The position numbers were made by a program, and so were the translations under genes. From the NCBI GenBank assembly GCA_964425745.1, contig CAYRNW010000001.1, forward strand, positions 1-64,000: a stretch of 64,000 nucleotides of DNA, in the 5' to 3' direction. Positions 44,231-53,087 of the stretch are shown here, piece by piece. The notes below the pieces were generated by a model. It was not told the DNA's origin, did not search any database, and was given only the letters and a program-made list of their open reading frames with translations. Source of the DNA: CALCNS01 sp964425745. GTDB taxonomy: Bacteria; Bacillota; JAAYKD01. Within the stretch, counting starts at the first letter, position 1. Each line of letters opens with the position of its first letter.

Positions 44231-44267
44231 TATATATACGTAAAGTGCTGAAGAATTTTCGGGGTCG
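44231..44267 (-). promoter_or_regulatory. SigI-like promoter P1
   Basis: On the reverse strand: CGACCCC (44267-44261), exactly 20 bases, then CGTATATATA (44240-44231). Same layout as P2, P3 and P4. SigI promoters are known for a CCCC-containing -35 and a CGWA-type -10. Confidence 0.6.
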
Positions 44268-44388
44268 CTCGAGAAATTTCTTTGATATCAGCTTGCGAAA
44301 TTCCAGCGAGGTAATAGTGGTTCTTGTTATCATATAATTTATTCTATGAAAAAATTAAAAGTCCTTTATTTCGACAAAAAGGAATAAA

Positions 44389-44562
44389 ATGGAAGAGAAA
44401 TTACTTCAACCATCCACAAAAAGCCGAGAGATGAATGGAAGCCGACTGTTGAATTTTCAAAGTACCATAGGAATTCATCTATTGCATACAGAATTGGGTA
44501 TCGTTAGAGAGATGAACTCAGCTACAGAAGTTGAGTTATCCCATAAGGAGGATGCCTCATGA
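44389..44562 (+). CDS. Possible 57-residue ORF coupled to the nitrilase gene
   Basis: ATG 44389 follows AAAAAGGA; the frame runs to TGA at 44560-44562, overlapping the nitrilase ATG as ATGA. The product, starting MEEKLLQPSTKSREMNGSRL, has no recognisable domain and an ordinary hydrophilic composition. The overlap suggests translational coupling, but it could be chance. The 160 bases before it hold no other gene. Confidence 0.35.
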   Translation: MEEKLLQPSTKSREMNGSRLLNFQSTIGIHLLHTELGIVREMNSATEVELSHKEDAS

Positions 44563-45470
44563 AGAATTTATTGAAAATCGCTGTAATCCAAGACGCTCCG
44601 GTTTTGTTTGATTTGCAAAAAACGATGGAGAAGACGCTCTGGTTAACGCGGGAAGCAGCAGAAATGGGCGCAAAGCTGATCGTATTCCCGGAAAGTTTCA
44701 TCCCATGTTATCCTAGAGGACTGACCTTTGGCATGGTAGTAGGCAGCAGAACACAAGCCGGTAGAGAAGACTTTATGCGTTATTATCAGAACTCCGTTGC
44801 TGTACCGGGAGAGGAAGTCGATACGTTGGCGGCACTGTCAAAGGAACTGGGCGTTTTTTTATCGATTGGTGTAACAGAGAAAAATGGCCACGGGCTCGAT
44901 GGCACGCTCCATTGTAGTAACTTATTTTTTGGTCCGGAAGGGTATTTGGGCAGACACCGGAAATTGAAACCGACCGCTGCGGAGCGCGTCATCTGGGGTG
45001 AAGATGATGGTTCGACCCTAACGGTGGTCGACACGCCCTATGGGAAGATGGGATCCCTGATTTGTTGGGAGAACTATATGCCGCTTGCCAGAATGGCGAT
45101 GTATTCCAAAGGGGTCAATTTATACATTGTTCCGACCGCGGATCAACGCGAGGTGTATCAGGCAACGTTGCGCCATATCGCTTTTGAGGGAAGATGCTTT
45201 GTGATTACGAGTAATCAGTATGTTGAGAAAAGCATGTATCCTACGGATTTGAAATATTATGATGATTTAAAAGAATTGCCGGAAGTGATGTGCAGGGGTG
45301 GGAGTTGTATCATTGATCCGTATGGAGAATATGTGGCGGGGCCGTTATTTGACAAAGCGGGGATTTTGGTAGCTGAGGTCGATTTGGATCAGATTGTTCA
45401 GTCGAAGTTTGACTGGGATCCGGTTGGACATTACAATCGGCCAGAACTCTTCAAGTTTGAGGTGAAGTAA
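44559..45470 (+). CDS. Nitrilase-family carbon-nitrogen hydrolase
   Basis: A 303-residue enzyme of the nitrilase branch. The Glu-Lys-Cys triad is visible: E in VFPESFIPCYP near 46, K in HRKLKPT near 133, C in LICWENYMP near 168. The PRGLTFG stretch is typical of true nitrilases (nitrile to acid plus ammonia) rather than amidases. Substrate unknown. AAGGAGGATGCC precedes the ATG. It converges on an aminotransferase gene, with a terminator in between. Confidence 0.88.
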   Translation: MKNLLKIAVIQDAPVLFDLQKTMEKTLWLTREAAEMGAKLIVFPESFIPCYPRGLTFGMVVGSRTQAGREDFMRYYQNSVAVPGEEVDTLAALSKELGVFLSIGVTEKNGHGLDGTLHCSNLFFGPEGYLGRHRKLKPTAAERVIWGEDDGSTLTVVDTPYGKMGSLICWENYMPLARMAMYSKGVNLYIVPTADQREVYQATLRHIAFEGRCFVITSNQYVEKSMYPTDLKYYDDLKELPEVMCRGGSCIIDPYGEYVAGPLFDKAGILVAEVDLDQIVQSKFDWDPVGHYNRPELFKFEVK

Positions 45471-45493
45471 GTTCAATACGAAATTTTCAAAGG

Positions 45494-45551
45494 GAAATTT
45501 CAAGGTGGGGTCATTCGCGTTTTTGTTGCGAAAACTCGAACGTCCACTTCT
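45494..45551. repeat. Degenerate half of a long-form palindromic REP
   Basis: Left arm AAATTTCAAGGTGGGG and inner GCGTTTTTGTTGCGAAAAC are present, but the right arm is mutated to AACGTCCACTTC. It is a decaying unit. Confidence 0.6.
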
Positions 45552-45558
45552 TAAAAAG

Positions 45559-45593
45559 AACAGCAGCGAGAGTTGTTCTCGCTGCTGTTTTTT
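45559..45593 (+). terminator. Bidirectional terminator
   Basis: AACAGCAGCGAGA pairs with TCTCGCTGCTGTT around GTTGT, then TTTTT; A-rich on the other side. It serves both the nitrilase gene and the convergent aminotransferase gene. Confidence 0.85.
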
Positions 45594-45639
45594 ATGTACG
45601 TTTGAGTATGTCATACCTTTTATGTATCGCTTATGCGGT

Positions 45640-46842
45640 TTAATATTTGTCAAGGGCGGTGACGAGACGTTCGAGTGCACGGAAGAGAGCACGATCATCT
45701 GCTAGGCAGCCATAGACGACACGGATATGCTCACCGGAATTGGGTCCATAGGCGTGCCCATCGTTGACGGCGACTTTGGCTTCTTTGACTAGGTAATCGA
45801 CGATTTCACTCGATTTTCCAAGTTTGCCAACGTTAATCCACGCGAGGAAGGAGGATTCAGGGGTGACCATGGCTATCCGGTTTGACGATTTGACGAGCTC
45901 ACATAGGAACTTGCGACGTCGGTCGAAGATTTCACCATAACTTTGTACGAAAGAATCGTCCTCTAAGGCTGCGATGACGGCGATTTGGGCGGCGGTATTG
46001 GTCGCACCTAAAACACTGACCGCGGCGCCGTAATAAGCATCCATGAATATATCGTTGCAGTATAGATATCCCACACGGAAGCCGCTCAAAGCGAGGCCTT
46101 TGGATACAGAACATACCGTAACCGTTCTTTCCCACATGTTGGGCAAAAAAGCGGGTATGACGAACTCAATTTCATCATAAATATGGTCTTCGAAGGCCTG
46201 ATCTACAACGAGGATCAGGTCTTTTTCAACGATCCAGGCACACAATTTCTCTAAATTTTCACGACGAAACACGGTTGTGGTGGGGTTGTTCGGGTGCGTC
46301 AACACGACCATCTTTGTTTTTGGGGTATATCGTTTCTCGAACTCTTCCAAGTTTAATTGGTAATTCTCATCTTCGTGCAAGGGGATAGAGATGGGTACGC
46401 CGCCCATGATGCGTGTATTCTGAAAATTGTTGGGATAGCTGGGGTCTGGGATCATGATTTCGTCGCCGGGGTTGATAAAGGGAAGCATGGCATAAAATAG
46501 CCCAGAATCGGAACCGGGTGTAACCAAAATGTTGCGATTGGGGTCAAGCTCAATACCGCTTTGACGGGTGATTTTCTGTGCGATTTTCTGTTTGAGAATC
46601 GTATTCCCAATTGGCATGGTGTAGTGGGAGGGGGTGCCATGTTGAAAGGCGTTGAGGAGAGCATTGCCAACATGTTTAGGAAGAACCGGGTCTGGAAAGA
46701 AGGGGTCTGCCCAGCCAAGTAAGGCAACACCTTGCTCGGCCATTTTAATGTAACCATCGCCAACATCGGCTTTTTGTACTTTGGAGAATAATCCACCTTC
46801 TACGTTGCGAAACTCTGGTGTCATTTTATTTTTGTGATTCAT
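45640..46842 (-). CDS. Aminotransferase class I/II
   Basis: A 400-residue fold-type I PLP enzyme. The Schiff-base lysine is K248 in CSVSKGLALSGFRVGYL, preceded by the cofactor aspartate in LVVDQAFEDHIYDE near 213 and the GSDSGLFYA phosphate-binding stretch near 108, with TKMVVLTHPNNPTT near 173. The RVVYG C-terminal arginine would bind the substrate carboxylate. It could be an aspartate- or aromatic-type transaminase. ATG 46842 follows AAAGGAGCACCC. Confidence 0.88.
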   Translation of the reverse strand: MNHKNKMTPEFRNVEGGLFSKVQKADVGDGYIKMAEQGVALLGWADPFFPDPVLPKHVGNALLNAFQHGTPSHYTMPIGNTILKQKIAQKITRQSGIELDPNRNILVTPGSDSGLFYAMLPFINPGDEIMIPDPSYPNNFQNTRIMGGVPISIPLHEDENYQLNLEEFEKRYTPKTKMVVLTHPNNPTTTVFRRENLEKLCAWIVEKDLILVVDQAFEDHIYDEIEFVIPAFLPNMWERTVTVCSVSKGLALSGFRVGYLYCNDIFMDAYYGAAVSVLGATNTAAQIAVIAALEDDSFVQSYGEIFDRRRKFLCELVKSSNRIAMVTPESSFLAWINVGKLGKSSEIVDYLVKEAKVAVNDGHAYGPNSGEHIRVVYGCLADDRALFRALERLVTALDKY

Positions 46843-47414
46843 CAGGGTGCTCCTTTTCTTTTATTTGATGCTTAGGCTTCATTGTAAATTTCAAAATGGA
46901 ACTGCGAAATCCTGCTAGGGGACGGGAATTAATTTTATAGTTAGATATCTAAGTAATAAATTGAAGTTGTAACTTTGAAAAATTTATGGTTGAATCATTC
47001 ATTACTGCCATTTATGTGCATATTGGTTACAAAATTAATTACATACAAGTTATAATTTGCTGTCTTGTTACAAGTATGAAATCGTAAATTCTTGGACTAA
47101 GAACTTTTTCACGATGTCGCAGCTGATTTGTATTTGTAGGATATTGTTTAAATGTTAACATTTATTCGAAAATATTGGGGTAAGATCTTTGCAAAAGCTT
47201 CGTAATAATCTACTATAGTCTACTATTTAAATAAATTCACCTAGTTTACAATGGGAATTTTCGAAATTAATCTGCAAGAACCCAATTGTTTCTAAGACAA
47301 ACTTTTTTGTCTTTAATAATTAGTAAGCTAATAATAAAACGATCAATTACATATAACGACCTAAAAAATCAAAAAAACACAAGTAAATTAAAAACAACTT
47401 GGGAGGAGGATTTT
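46843..47414. other. Long AT-rich intergenic region
   Basis: About 570 bases without any credible gene or palindromic repeat. It has several GTTACAA/TTGTTAC motifs near 47025-47065, a possible promoter TTGCAA-16-TACTAT at 47189-47216, and a long leader to the small ORF at 47415. The AT content is well above the window average, so it may carry regulatory signals. Confidence 0.5.
47189..47216 (+). promoter_or_regulatory. Possible promoter of the C39-like peptidase unit
   Basis: TTGCAA (47189-47194), 16-base spacer, TACTAT (47211-47216). Moderate match, about 200 bases before the first reading frame. Confidence 0.3.
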
Positions 47415-47471
47415 ATGAATACGAGAATAGTAATTGTAACAAAAAATGTTACAGTCGCGATACTGAAATGA
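47415..47471 (+). CDS. 18-codon peptide ORF with strong ribosome-binding site
   Basis: GGGAGGAGG lies six bases before ATG 47415; the frame encodes MNTRIVIVTKNVTVAILK and stops at TGA. The hydrophobic/basic pattern would suit a leader peptide or secreted peptide, but it is short. It sits 82 bases upstream of a secreted C39-like peptidase gene, on the same strand. A leader peptide controlling the peptidase, or a peptide substrate, are both possible; neither is shown. Confidence 0.4.
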   Translation: MNTRIVIVTKNVTVAILK

Positions 47472-47552
47472 AATTCACTTTCGTTTGAAACGGGATTCGG
47501 AAACTTTAAGCCGATCTTACATTATCGATGACTTTCTAGGAGGTAGATTGGA

Positions 47553-48320
47553 ATGATGCGGTTTATACGATCCAAAGGGATTTTCATGATAATCCTCGTT
47601 TCCATGTTTTCAAACTTGCTGTTTTCTGGCGTTGCACTGGCAGCCAACGCTGAGTCCATTCTATCGGTTACATATTTGTCCCAGTTAACTCCGGATCAAT
47701 GGGTAGATCAGTGGTATGAACATATGAAGAAACCGGAAGAGATTATTTCATCGATGAATTGTGGTCCAACTGCATTGGTGATGCTGGAAGCTTACTTTAA
47801 ACAGATTTCACCCACGCCGGAGCGGATTCTTGAAGTTGATGAATTTATCTATGATTCTCTGAACACCTTTCAAGGAGAGAATCCCAAGACGTACACAAGA
47901 CCTCCGCAGGGGTATGAATACACTGGTGCGCGTGAAGGGGTAAATACCGCGGATATGCAAATCATTCTCCAAGAATTTATGGGTTTTGAGGAAGTAGTGC
48001 TCAGCACTGGCAACAATATTGAGGATATTAAACGTTATCTAGATCAAGGATCTCCGGTCATCATTCCAGTCAACCGCATCTATGCACAGAAGTCAGAAGC
48101 CAAGGTGTATCATTTCACTCTGATACGAGGGTACGATGAAGAACGGTTCTATGCGAATGATCCCGGAAAGCCCGATGCAATTGGGAGCCAAGCGAATTTT
48201 ACCTTTGAAGAACTTGAACAAATTTGGCAGCCCGGAAATCGTATTCTTACGGTGATTCCCGCTTTGACTAATTTTGTTGAAGAAAATGTGCAGGAAGTCG
48301 TAACCGTAGTGCCCCGATAA
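47553..48320 (+). CDS. Secreted C39-like cysteine peptidase
   Basis: A 255-residue protein with an N-terminal signal peptide (IFMIILVSMFSNLLFSGVALA). The catalytic cysteine is C70 in SSMNCGPTALVML, and the histidine and following aspartate are in YHFTLIRGYDEERFYANDPG near 186-205, the papain-like C39_2 arrangement. No ABC transporter domain is fused, so this is an extracellular peptidase or transglutaminase-like enzyme, not a bacteriocin exporter. ATG 47553 follows CTAGGAGGTAG. A terminator follows. Confidence 0.82.
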   Translation: MMRFIRSKGIFMIILVSMFSNLLFSGVALAANAESILSVTYLSQLTPDQWVDQWYEHMKKPEEIISSMNCGPTALVMLEAYFKQISPTPERILEVDEFIYDSLNTFQGENPKTYTRPPQGYEYTGAREGVNTADMQIILQEFMGFEEVVLSTGNNIEDIKRYLDQGSPVIIPVNRIYAQKSEAKVYHFTLIRGYDEERFYANDPGKPDAIGSQANFTFEELEQIWQPGNRILTVIPALTNFVEENVQEVVTVVPR

Positions 48321-48354
48321 ATCCAAATCTCATGCTTCACTATAAAAAAATAAT

Positions 48355-48390
48355 AAAAATGCGTCTTACCCGAGGTAAGGCGCATTTTTA
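48355..48390 (+). terminator. Bidirectional terminator
   Basis: AAAAATGCGtCTTACC pairs with GGTAAGgCGCATTTTT, loop CGA. It separates the peptidase gene from the convergent SLH gene. Confidence 0.85.
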
Positions 48391-48431
48391 TAGGATTTGC
48401 AAATATTGAAACGCTGTTGAATTCAATCAGA

Positions 48432-48465
48432 ATTTCAAGGTGGGGACTGTCCCTATCTTGAAATT
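48432..48465. repeat. Short palindromic REP
   Basis: ATTTCAAGGTGGGGACTGTC followed by CCTATCTTGAAAT; it overlaps the last codons and stop of the SLH gene. Confidence 0.8.
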
Positions 48466-50668
48466 ATTCGACGCGAAGGGTAGGGTATTGGCTTACGATG
48501 TAAAACCAAGTGTAAGTGAAGTCCCAGCCAACGTAGGTGGTTTTGGTTTTCATTTGCGGAGTAGTGCGAGGGGTTCCCTTGGATGTATCGCTTAAACCGC
48601 AAACATCCTTATCATAGTAGGAACTATCGATGCTTCCATCACTATAACCAGCAAACCCACCCTTGGTGTTGAGCCCTTCGACTTTTCCAACGGAATAGCA
48701 GTTGTCAATCTCACCTCTATTTATCCCCACAAATCCACCTTGGTTCCCGTTACCAGAAACATTGGTTCTTGCATAAGAATTGGTGATAACTCCGTTTGTG
48801 TCATTATAACCAACCAGTCCGCCAACACTACCGCTTGTCCCTTGAACATGTTCGCTTACTGCTGCTGATTGTTCAATGATTCCGTTATTCTGACCAATCA
48901 AGCCCCCTACATAGCTACTGCCATTAACCGTTACGTATGAGTTACATTGACGAACTAGACCATTGTTTAGTCCAATCAACCCTCCGACTCTCGTTGCTGT
49001 TGTATCCAGAATTCCTGCAACTCTTAGCTTTTGGATGCTCGAGGTAAAATCGCTAGTTTTACCAATAATCGAAAACAAAGCCACATTCAAGGTGTCTAGA
49101 GATTGGGTTAGATCAATATTCACGGTATGATACTGTCCGTTCAACGAACCATAGAATGTGGTTGCGATATAGGAATTCTCATCAAGAGTGATGTCGTTGT
49201 TCAAAACGAAATATTTTGCTACCGTGGGCACTGAATTAAGTAACATAAATTGCTTGGCCGTTTCAATTTGATACGGATTTGCCTCTGTGCCAAGCCCGCC
49301 GGAAAAGCCATAGCCAACCAACCCCACAGGAGCGCTATAAATGCTGCCTCCTGCCGAGCCACTGGCAGTGACTTTGACTTTGAGGTAATTGTTCAAATCT
49401 GCTCTCAAAACTTTGTAACTGGAAGAAGTTGCGCCGAGTATTGGAGAGTAGACGCCATTGGTGGTTGCCCCTTTATACCATTGGTAGGTTAGTGTGGGAG
49501 CTGGGGAGGGAACTCCACCCACATAGCTCAATAGCCCTACACTCAACGTTTCATCAATAACAGGAGATCCATTGACACCGACCGAAGACAACGACGGCTT
49601 AAAAACAAGCACTAGTGTGTAGGTGACATTGACTCTCACATTGACATGAGTGAGCAGTGTGCCATCGGAGACACTGACCACAAAATCATCGCTCACATTT
49701 GCTGTGATATCGCGTGAGGTATAGGTTATGCTACCATCACTTTGTAGAGTAACTGTGCCATTGACGGTGTTGTAACTATTGGTTTGACCATTCACTCGAG
49801 CAATCGTCAACGTGTCATTATTGACATCGATAACCAATTGTGAAGCTTGGATTACGAGTGCGGTCTGCTCCTGAGTTGTGAATTGAACTGGATTCGCAAT
49901 GGCAACCGGTGCTTGATTCTCGACCGGTTCCGGAGGTGTTTCAGGAATTGGATCTTCCGGAGGGGGTTCAAGAATTGGGTCTTCTGGAATGGGTTCGATA
50001 GGTGTTGGATCAAGCGGGATAGACTCCGGCGGCACAAAACCGTCATACATCCGCGTGATCAATAAGATACTTTGTTCTACCGTGGTATTGCCGAGCGGGT
50101 TGATTTTGTTTTCACCCACTCCTTTCATAATTCCAAGAACGCTGGCAGCTTGTACATCCTGTAGAGCCCAAGCGGAAATCTGGCCTTGATCCGCAAAGGA
50201 AACTGTGGAAGCTGTGGGAACATAGGCGTAAGTGGAACGTTGAAGTTCATCGATTTTGCGGGCTCCCCGCATCATCATCACGGCGATTTGCTCCCGAGTG
50301 ATTTGTGCATCCGGTGCAAATTCGGTTGCAGAGATACCGTTTACGATTCCCAACTGGTATGCTTTGATAATCGCCTCTTCACGCGTATCAAGGAATGGAT
50401 TGACGATAGTGACTGCTACGGGGTCGCCCAACACATTTTCAACCATGTTGACGACCAAAGCACAAAAGAGTCTTCGAGTAATGTTCGCTTGAAAGTTCCC
50501 ATTTGCTTCATCGAGAACCAAGTTTTTGCTGCGAGCAGCATCGACTTCGGCTTGTGCCCATTCGCTGGGAGTATCGGAGGGAAGAGCTAGAACAAAAAAT
50601 GGGGAAGAGAAGAGTAGACTCAAGGTCAATAAAAGGGATAGCATGCGCTTCATTGAAATGCACCTCAT
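48464..50668 (-). CDS. S-layer-homology protein with Ig-like domains and GLUG repeats
   Basis: A 734-residue surface protein. Signal peptide (MKRMLSLLLTLSLLFSSPFF), then SLH units at about 35-200 that bind cell-wall polymers, a proline-rich linker (about 215-250), a cadherin/tandem-95-like domain (VDVNNDTLTIARVNG type) near 255-350, an Ig-like YQWYKGATT..GATSSSY domain near 385-440, and at least four GLUG repeats (GGLIGLNNG, GGLIGQNNG, GGLVGYNDT, GGFVGINRG) from about 560 to 690. It is an adhesin-like protein. AGGAGGAGGAATTCA precedes ATG 50668. Confidence 0.88.
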   Translation of the reverse strand: MRCISMKRMLSLLLTLSLLFSSPFFVLALPSDTPSEWAQAEVDAARSKNLVLDEANGNFQANITRRLFCALVVNMVENVLGDPVAVTIVNPFLDTREEAIIKAYQLGIVNGISATEFAPDAQITREQIAVMMMRGARKIDELQRSTYAYVPTASTVSFADQGQISAWALQDVQAASVLGIMKGVGENKINPLGNTTVEQSILLITRMYDGFVPPESIPLDPTPIEPIPEDPILEPPPEDPIPETPPEPVENQAPVAIANPVQFTTQEQTALVIQASQLVIDVNNDTLTIARVNGQTNSYNTVNGTVTLQSDGSITYTSRDITANVSDDFVVSVSDGTLLTHVNVRVNVTYTLVLVFKPSLSSVGVNGSPVIDETLSVGLLSYVGGVPSPAPTLTYQWYKGATTNGVYSPILGATSSSYKVLRADLNNYLKVKVTASGSAGGSIYSAPVGLVGYGFSGGLGTEANPYQIETAKQFMLLNSVPTVAKYFVLNNDITLDENSYIATTFYGSLNGQYHTVNIDLTQSLDTLNVALFSIIGKTSDFTSSIQKLRVAGILDTTATRVGGLIGLNNGLVRQCNSYVTVNGSSYVGGLIGQNNGIIEQSAAVSEHVQGTSGSVGGLVGYNDTNGVITNSYARTNVSGNGNQGGFVGINRGEIDNCYSVGKVEGLNTKGGFAGYSDGSIDSSYYDKDVCGLSDTSKGTPRTTPQMKTKTTYVGWDFTYTWFYIVSQYPTLRVE

Positions 50669-50688
50669 TGAATTCCTCCTCCTTTGTA

Positions 50689-51144
50689 TTACTTCGTAGG
50701 CATTAACATCAGGATAATAGATGTCGTGTAACCGGGTTGTTCACTGCTTTTGCCGATGTCAATGTTGAAGGTGTAGCCATCTTTGCTTCCAAAACTGGTC
50801 AAGCTTTCATCTGTTTTCGTTTCCATATCAACTTTTGCACCTTTTAGAGCCTCTACATAAAAGGCAATGACTTTTTTTACATCTTCTTTGCTAAAAGCGG
50901 TAAGCGTAAATCCACCTTCGAGTTCAATGACGGTTAAAATAAAGCTGCCTTCATAGATGGGGTATTTCTCTTCTGGGTAGGTTTTGGGTAGCGTGGCACT
51001 TTTGACTAGATCAGTGCTGACTGTGATTTCAGGTTTGCTCTCTGGAGGGTTTGGTTCGGCAGCATCGGGAGTTTTTGGACTAGAACAACCGGTCAATGAA
51101 AAGAGCAACAGAAGGGTCAATAGAGAAGTGATGAATCTTTTCAT
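50689..51144 (-). CDS. Small lipoprotein of unknown function
   Basis: A 151-residue exported protein. Signal peptide MKRFITSLLTLLLLFSLTGC with the lipid cysteine at residue 20, then a Pro/Glu-rich linker and a compact domain (VKKVIAFYVEALKGAKVDME and TTSIILMLMP). No family named with confidence. ATG 51144 has AAGGAGG; the frame to 51207 is longer but less likely. It lies 20 bases upstream of the SLH gene, on the same strand, so they are probably co-transcribed. Confidence 0.7.
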   Translation of the reverse strand: MKRFITSLLTLLLLFSLTGCSSPKTPDAAEPNPPESKPEITVSTDLVKSATLPKTYPEEKYPIYEGSFILTVIELEGGFTLTAFSKEDVKKVIAFYVEALKGAKVDMETKTDESLTSFGSKDGYTFNIDIGKSSEQPGYTTSIILMLMPTK

Positions 51145-51219
51145 GTTCAAACCTCCTTCATTTATAGGATAAAAAAGAAAACAGATGACAAGAATAGTAT
51201 AAAACATTTATAAAAAGTA

Positions 51220-51260
51220 AAAAAGATGCCGAAAGTCACAAATGCAGAGTGACTTTCGGC
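51220..51260 (-). terminator. Terminator after the NarL-type gene
   Basis: GCCGAAAGTCAC pairs with GTGACTTTCGGC around a nine-base loop; on the reverse strand ATCTTTTTT follows. Confidence 0.85.
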
Positions 51261-51269
51261 TATAGGTCA

Positions 51270-51956
51270 TTAGAGTTTATCGGTATCGTTCAAATTGTTT
51301 TGCAAGGCAAAGACCGCGACCTGTGTCCGATCTTTTAAACCGGTGGATCCTAAAATTTTGGAAATTCGATTTTTGATGGAGCCTTCGGAATAATTCAGCT
51401 CGCTGCCGATTTCTTTGTTACTTTTACCTTCGACGAGGCAGTTGATAATATGCCGATCGACGTCATCGAAATTGTAGTAAGCATAAATGGTATCGACAGG
51501 AATTAGGTTTTGGCAAGACGAGTTTGGAGTTCGTAAGATCTGCTTTCGGAGAACTTGGGTGAAGGAGTCCTGCATCACAAACATGCCTTCGTGGATACAG
51601 CGCAGTGAGGTAATTAGCTGAGCGGGGGTGAGGTCTTTTAATAAATACGCATGCGCTCCAGATTGAATTGCTTGTAAGAGATCCGTTCCGTCCAGGTGAT
51701 CGGTCAAAAGTACAATTTTAAAAGCAGGCATGTTGTTTTGATTTAGTTCAAGCAAACGATGGCAATCGGCTGCGAGCATTTTGTCACTGACTAGTACCAA
51801 ATTAGGCTTGGTTGAGCGGCATATCTCGTAGAGCTCATTCGAATAAGCCGTAGCACCTACGAATTCCAAATCGGTTACATCGGAAAGAAAGATGATTAGC
51901 ATTTCTCGTAATAACCGTTGTTCTTCAGCAATTACAATTCTGATCAAAGTGAACAT
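51270..51956 (-). CDS. NarL/FixJ-family response regulator, under SigI-like promoter
   Basis: A 228-residue regulator. The receiver domain has the acidic residues in IAEEQR, the aspartate position in LVLVSDKML near 58 (the phospho-acceptor environment is LVSD, slightly unusual) and HAYLLKDLT lysine near 106. The C-terminal LuxR-type helix-turn-helix is GKSNKEIGSELNYSEGSIKN near 180. No partner kinase is next to it. ATG 51956 lies only two bases from AAGGG; TTG 51947 is better spaced and may be the true start. Promoter P2 lies about 24 bases upstream. Confidence 0.8.
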   Translation of the reverse strand: MFTLIRIVIAEEQRLLREMLIIFLSDVTDLEFVGATAYSNELYEICRSTKPNLVLVSDKMLAADCHRLLELNQNNMPAFKIVLLTDHLDGTDLLQAIQSGAHAYLLKDLTPAQLITSLRCIHEGMFVMQDSFTQVLRKQILRTPNSSCQNLIPVDTIYAYYNFDDVDRHIINCLVEGKSNKEIGSELNYSEGSIKNRISKILGSTGLKDRTQVAVFALQNNLNDTDKL

Positions 51957-51980
51957 CACCCTTCGAAGAATCTTCGTTAT

Positions 51981-52016
51981 ATAGATACGATAAAAGAGGG
52001 GTGAAAAAAGGGGTCG
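51981..52016 (-). promoter_or_regulatory. SigI-like promoter P2
   Basis: Reverse strand: CGACCCC (52016-52010), 20 bases, CGTATCTAT (51989-51981). Drives the NarL-type regulator. Confidence 0.6.
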
Positions 52017-52122
52017 ATTGCTCAAAATCAAAAAAATTTTTTTAAAGGGTTTTGTTAGGGTTATCGGTAATTAATGAAGAAGAATCAAGTTCAATAAATT
52101 TAAATTATGAGGGAGAGTAGAA

Positions 52123-53010
52123 ATGAAATTCTTAAACTTTATACATGAAAGCCGCCAACAAATCGGTATTTTGAGTGCCGATGAAACAAAGGTTTTACCT
52201 GTAGCGAATTTGCTTAGTCACGAACGTTACTGCGATATGAACCGCTTCATCGAACAAGTCACGGCCGCCGAGATGGCTATCCTGTTGCAAGCTCAAGGGG
52301 ATTCGCATGGAAAAGCTTTCAAACTTGAAGAAGTGACTTTTTTACCCCCCATCTTGCGACCGAAGCATGATATTATCTGTGTGGGTGTGAACTATGCGTC
52401 GCACAGGGCAGAAACGACGGGCACTTTGAGCTCGAATTTGGCAACCCAAGAGCGGCCGGTGTATTTTTCGAAGCGGACGACTCGGATTATTGGCCACGAA
52501 GAGGAAATTCAGGGCTTTTTCGAGCTTGATGCTGATTTGGATTATGAAGTAGAACTTGCGGTGATCATTGGCAAAGAGGGTCGGAACATTGTTCGCGAAG
52601 AGGTGGAAGATTATATTTTTGGCTATAGCATTTTCAATGATATCTCGTCGCGACGGTTGCAACGGGAGCATTTACAATGGTTTAAGGGCAAAAGTCTCGA
52701 TACTTACAGTGTTCTAGGACCGGTGATTGTGCACAAGAGTGCTTTTGCCTATCCTCCGGAAGTTGAGATTGAATGTCGCGTCAATGGAGAAGTTCGACAA
52801 CATTCTAATACGAACCTGCTGATTCACAATATTGCGACGATTATTTCGGACTTTTCACAAGGAATTACATTGGAGCCGGGGGACATTATTGCGACGGGGA
52901 CACCATCGGGAGTGGGTATGGGGTTTAAGCCGCCTCGCTTCTTGAAGAAGGGCGACGTTGTGGAATGCGAAATCGCCGGCATTGGCATATTGCGCAATCG
53001 TATTGGATAA
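52123..53010 (+). CDS. Fumarylacetoacetate hydrolase (FAH) family protein
   Basis: A 295-residue FAH-fold enzyme. An N-terminal helical part (1-75) precedes the catalytic domain with IICVGVNYASHRAET near 84, DLDYEVELAVIIGKEG near 136 (metal-binding Glu/Asp), and DIIATGTPSGVGMG near 254. Known members are hydrolases, decarboxylases or isomerases of dicarbonyl compounds. Substrate unknown. GGGAGAG precedes the ATG; divergent from the NarL gene. Confidence 0.88.
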   Translation: MKFLNFIHESRQQIGILSADETKVLPVANLLSHERYCDMNRFIEQVTAAEMAILLQAQGDSHGKAFKLEEVTFLPPILRPKHDIICVGVNYASHRAETTGTLSSNLATQERPVYFSKRTTRIIGHEEEIQGFFELDADLDYEVELAVIIGKEGRNIVREEVEDYIFGYSIFNDISSRRLQREHLQWFKGKSLDTYSVLGPVIVHKSAFAYPPEVEIECRVNGEVRQHSNTNLLIHNIATIISDFSQGITLEPGDIIATGTPSGVGMGFKPPRFLKKGDVVECEIAGIGILRNRIG

Positions 53011-53019
53011 TTACTGGAT

Positions 53020-53053
53020 ATTTCAAGGTTGGGGACTGTCCCCACCTTGAAAT
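53020..53053. repeat. Short palindromic REP
   Basis: TTTCAAGGTTGGGGACTGTC with CCCACCTTGAAA; one extra T in the left arm. Confidence 0.8.
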
Positions 53054-53087
53054 AGTTAATAATTGGAAGGAATGGGGAGGTGGGCGT

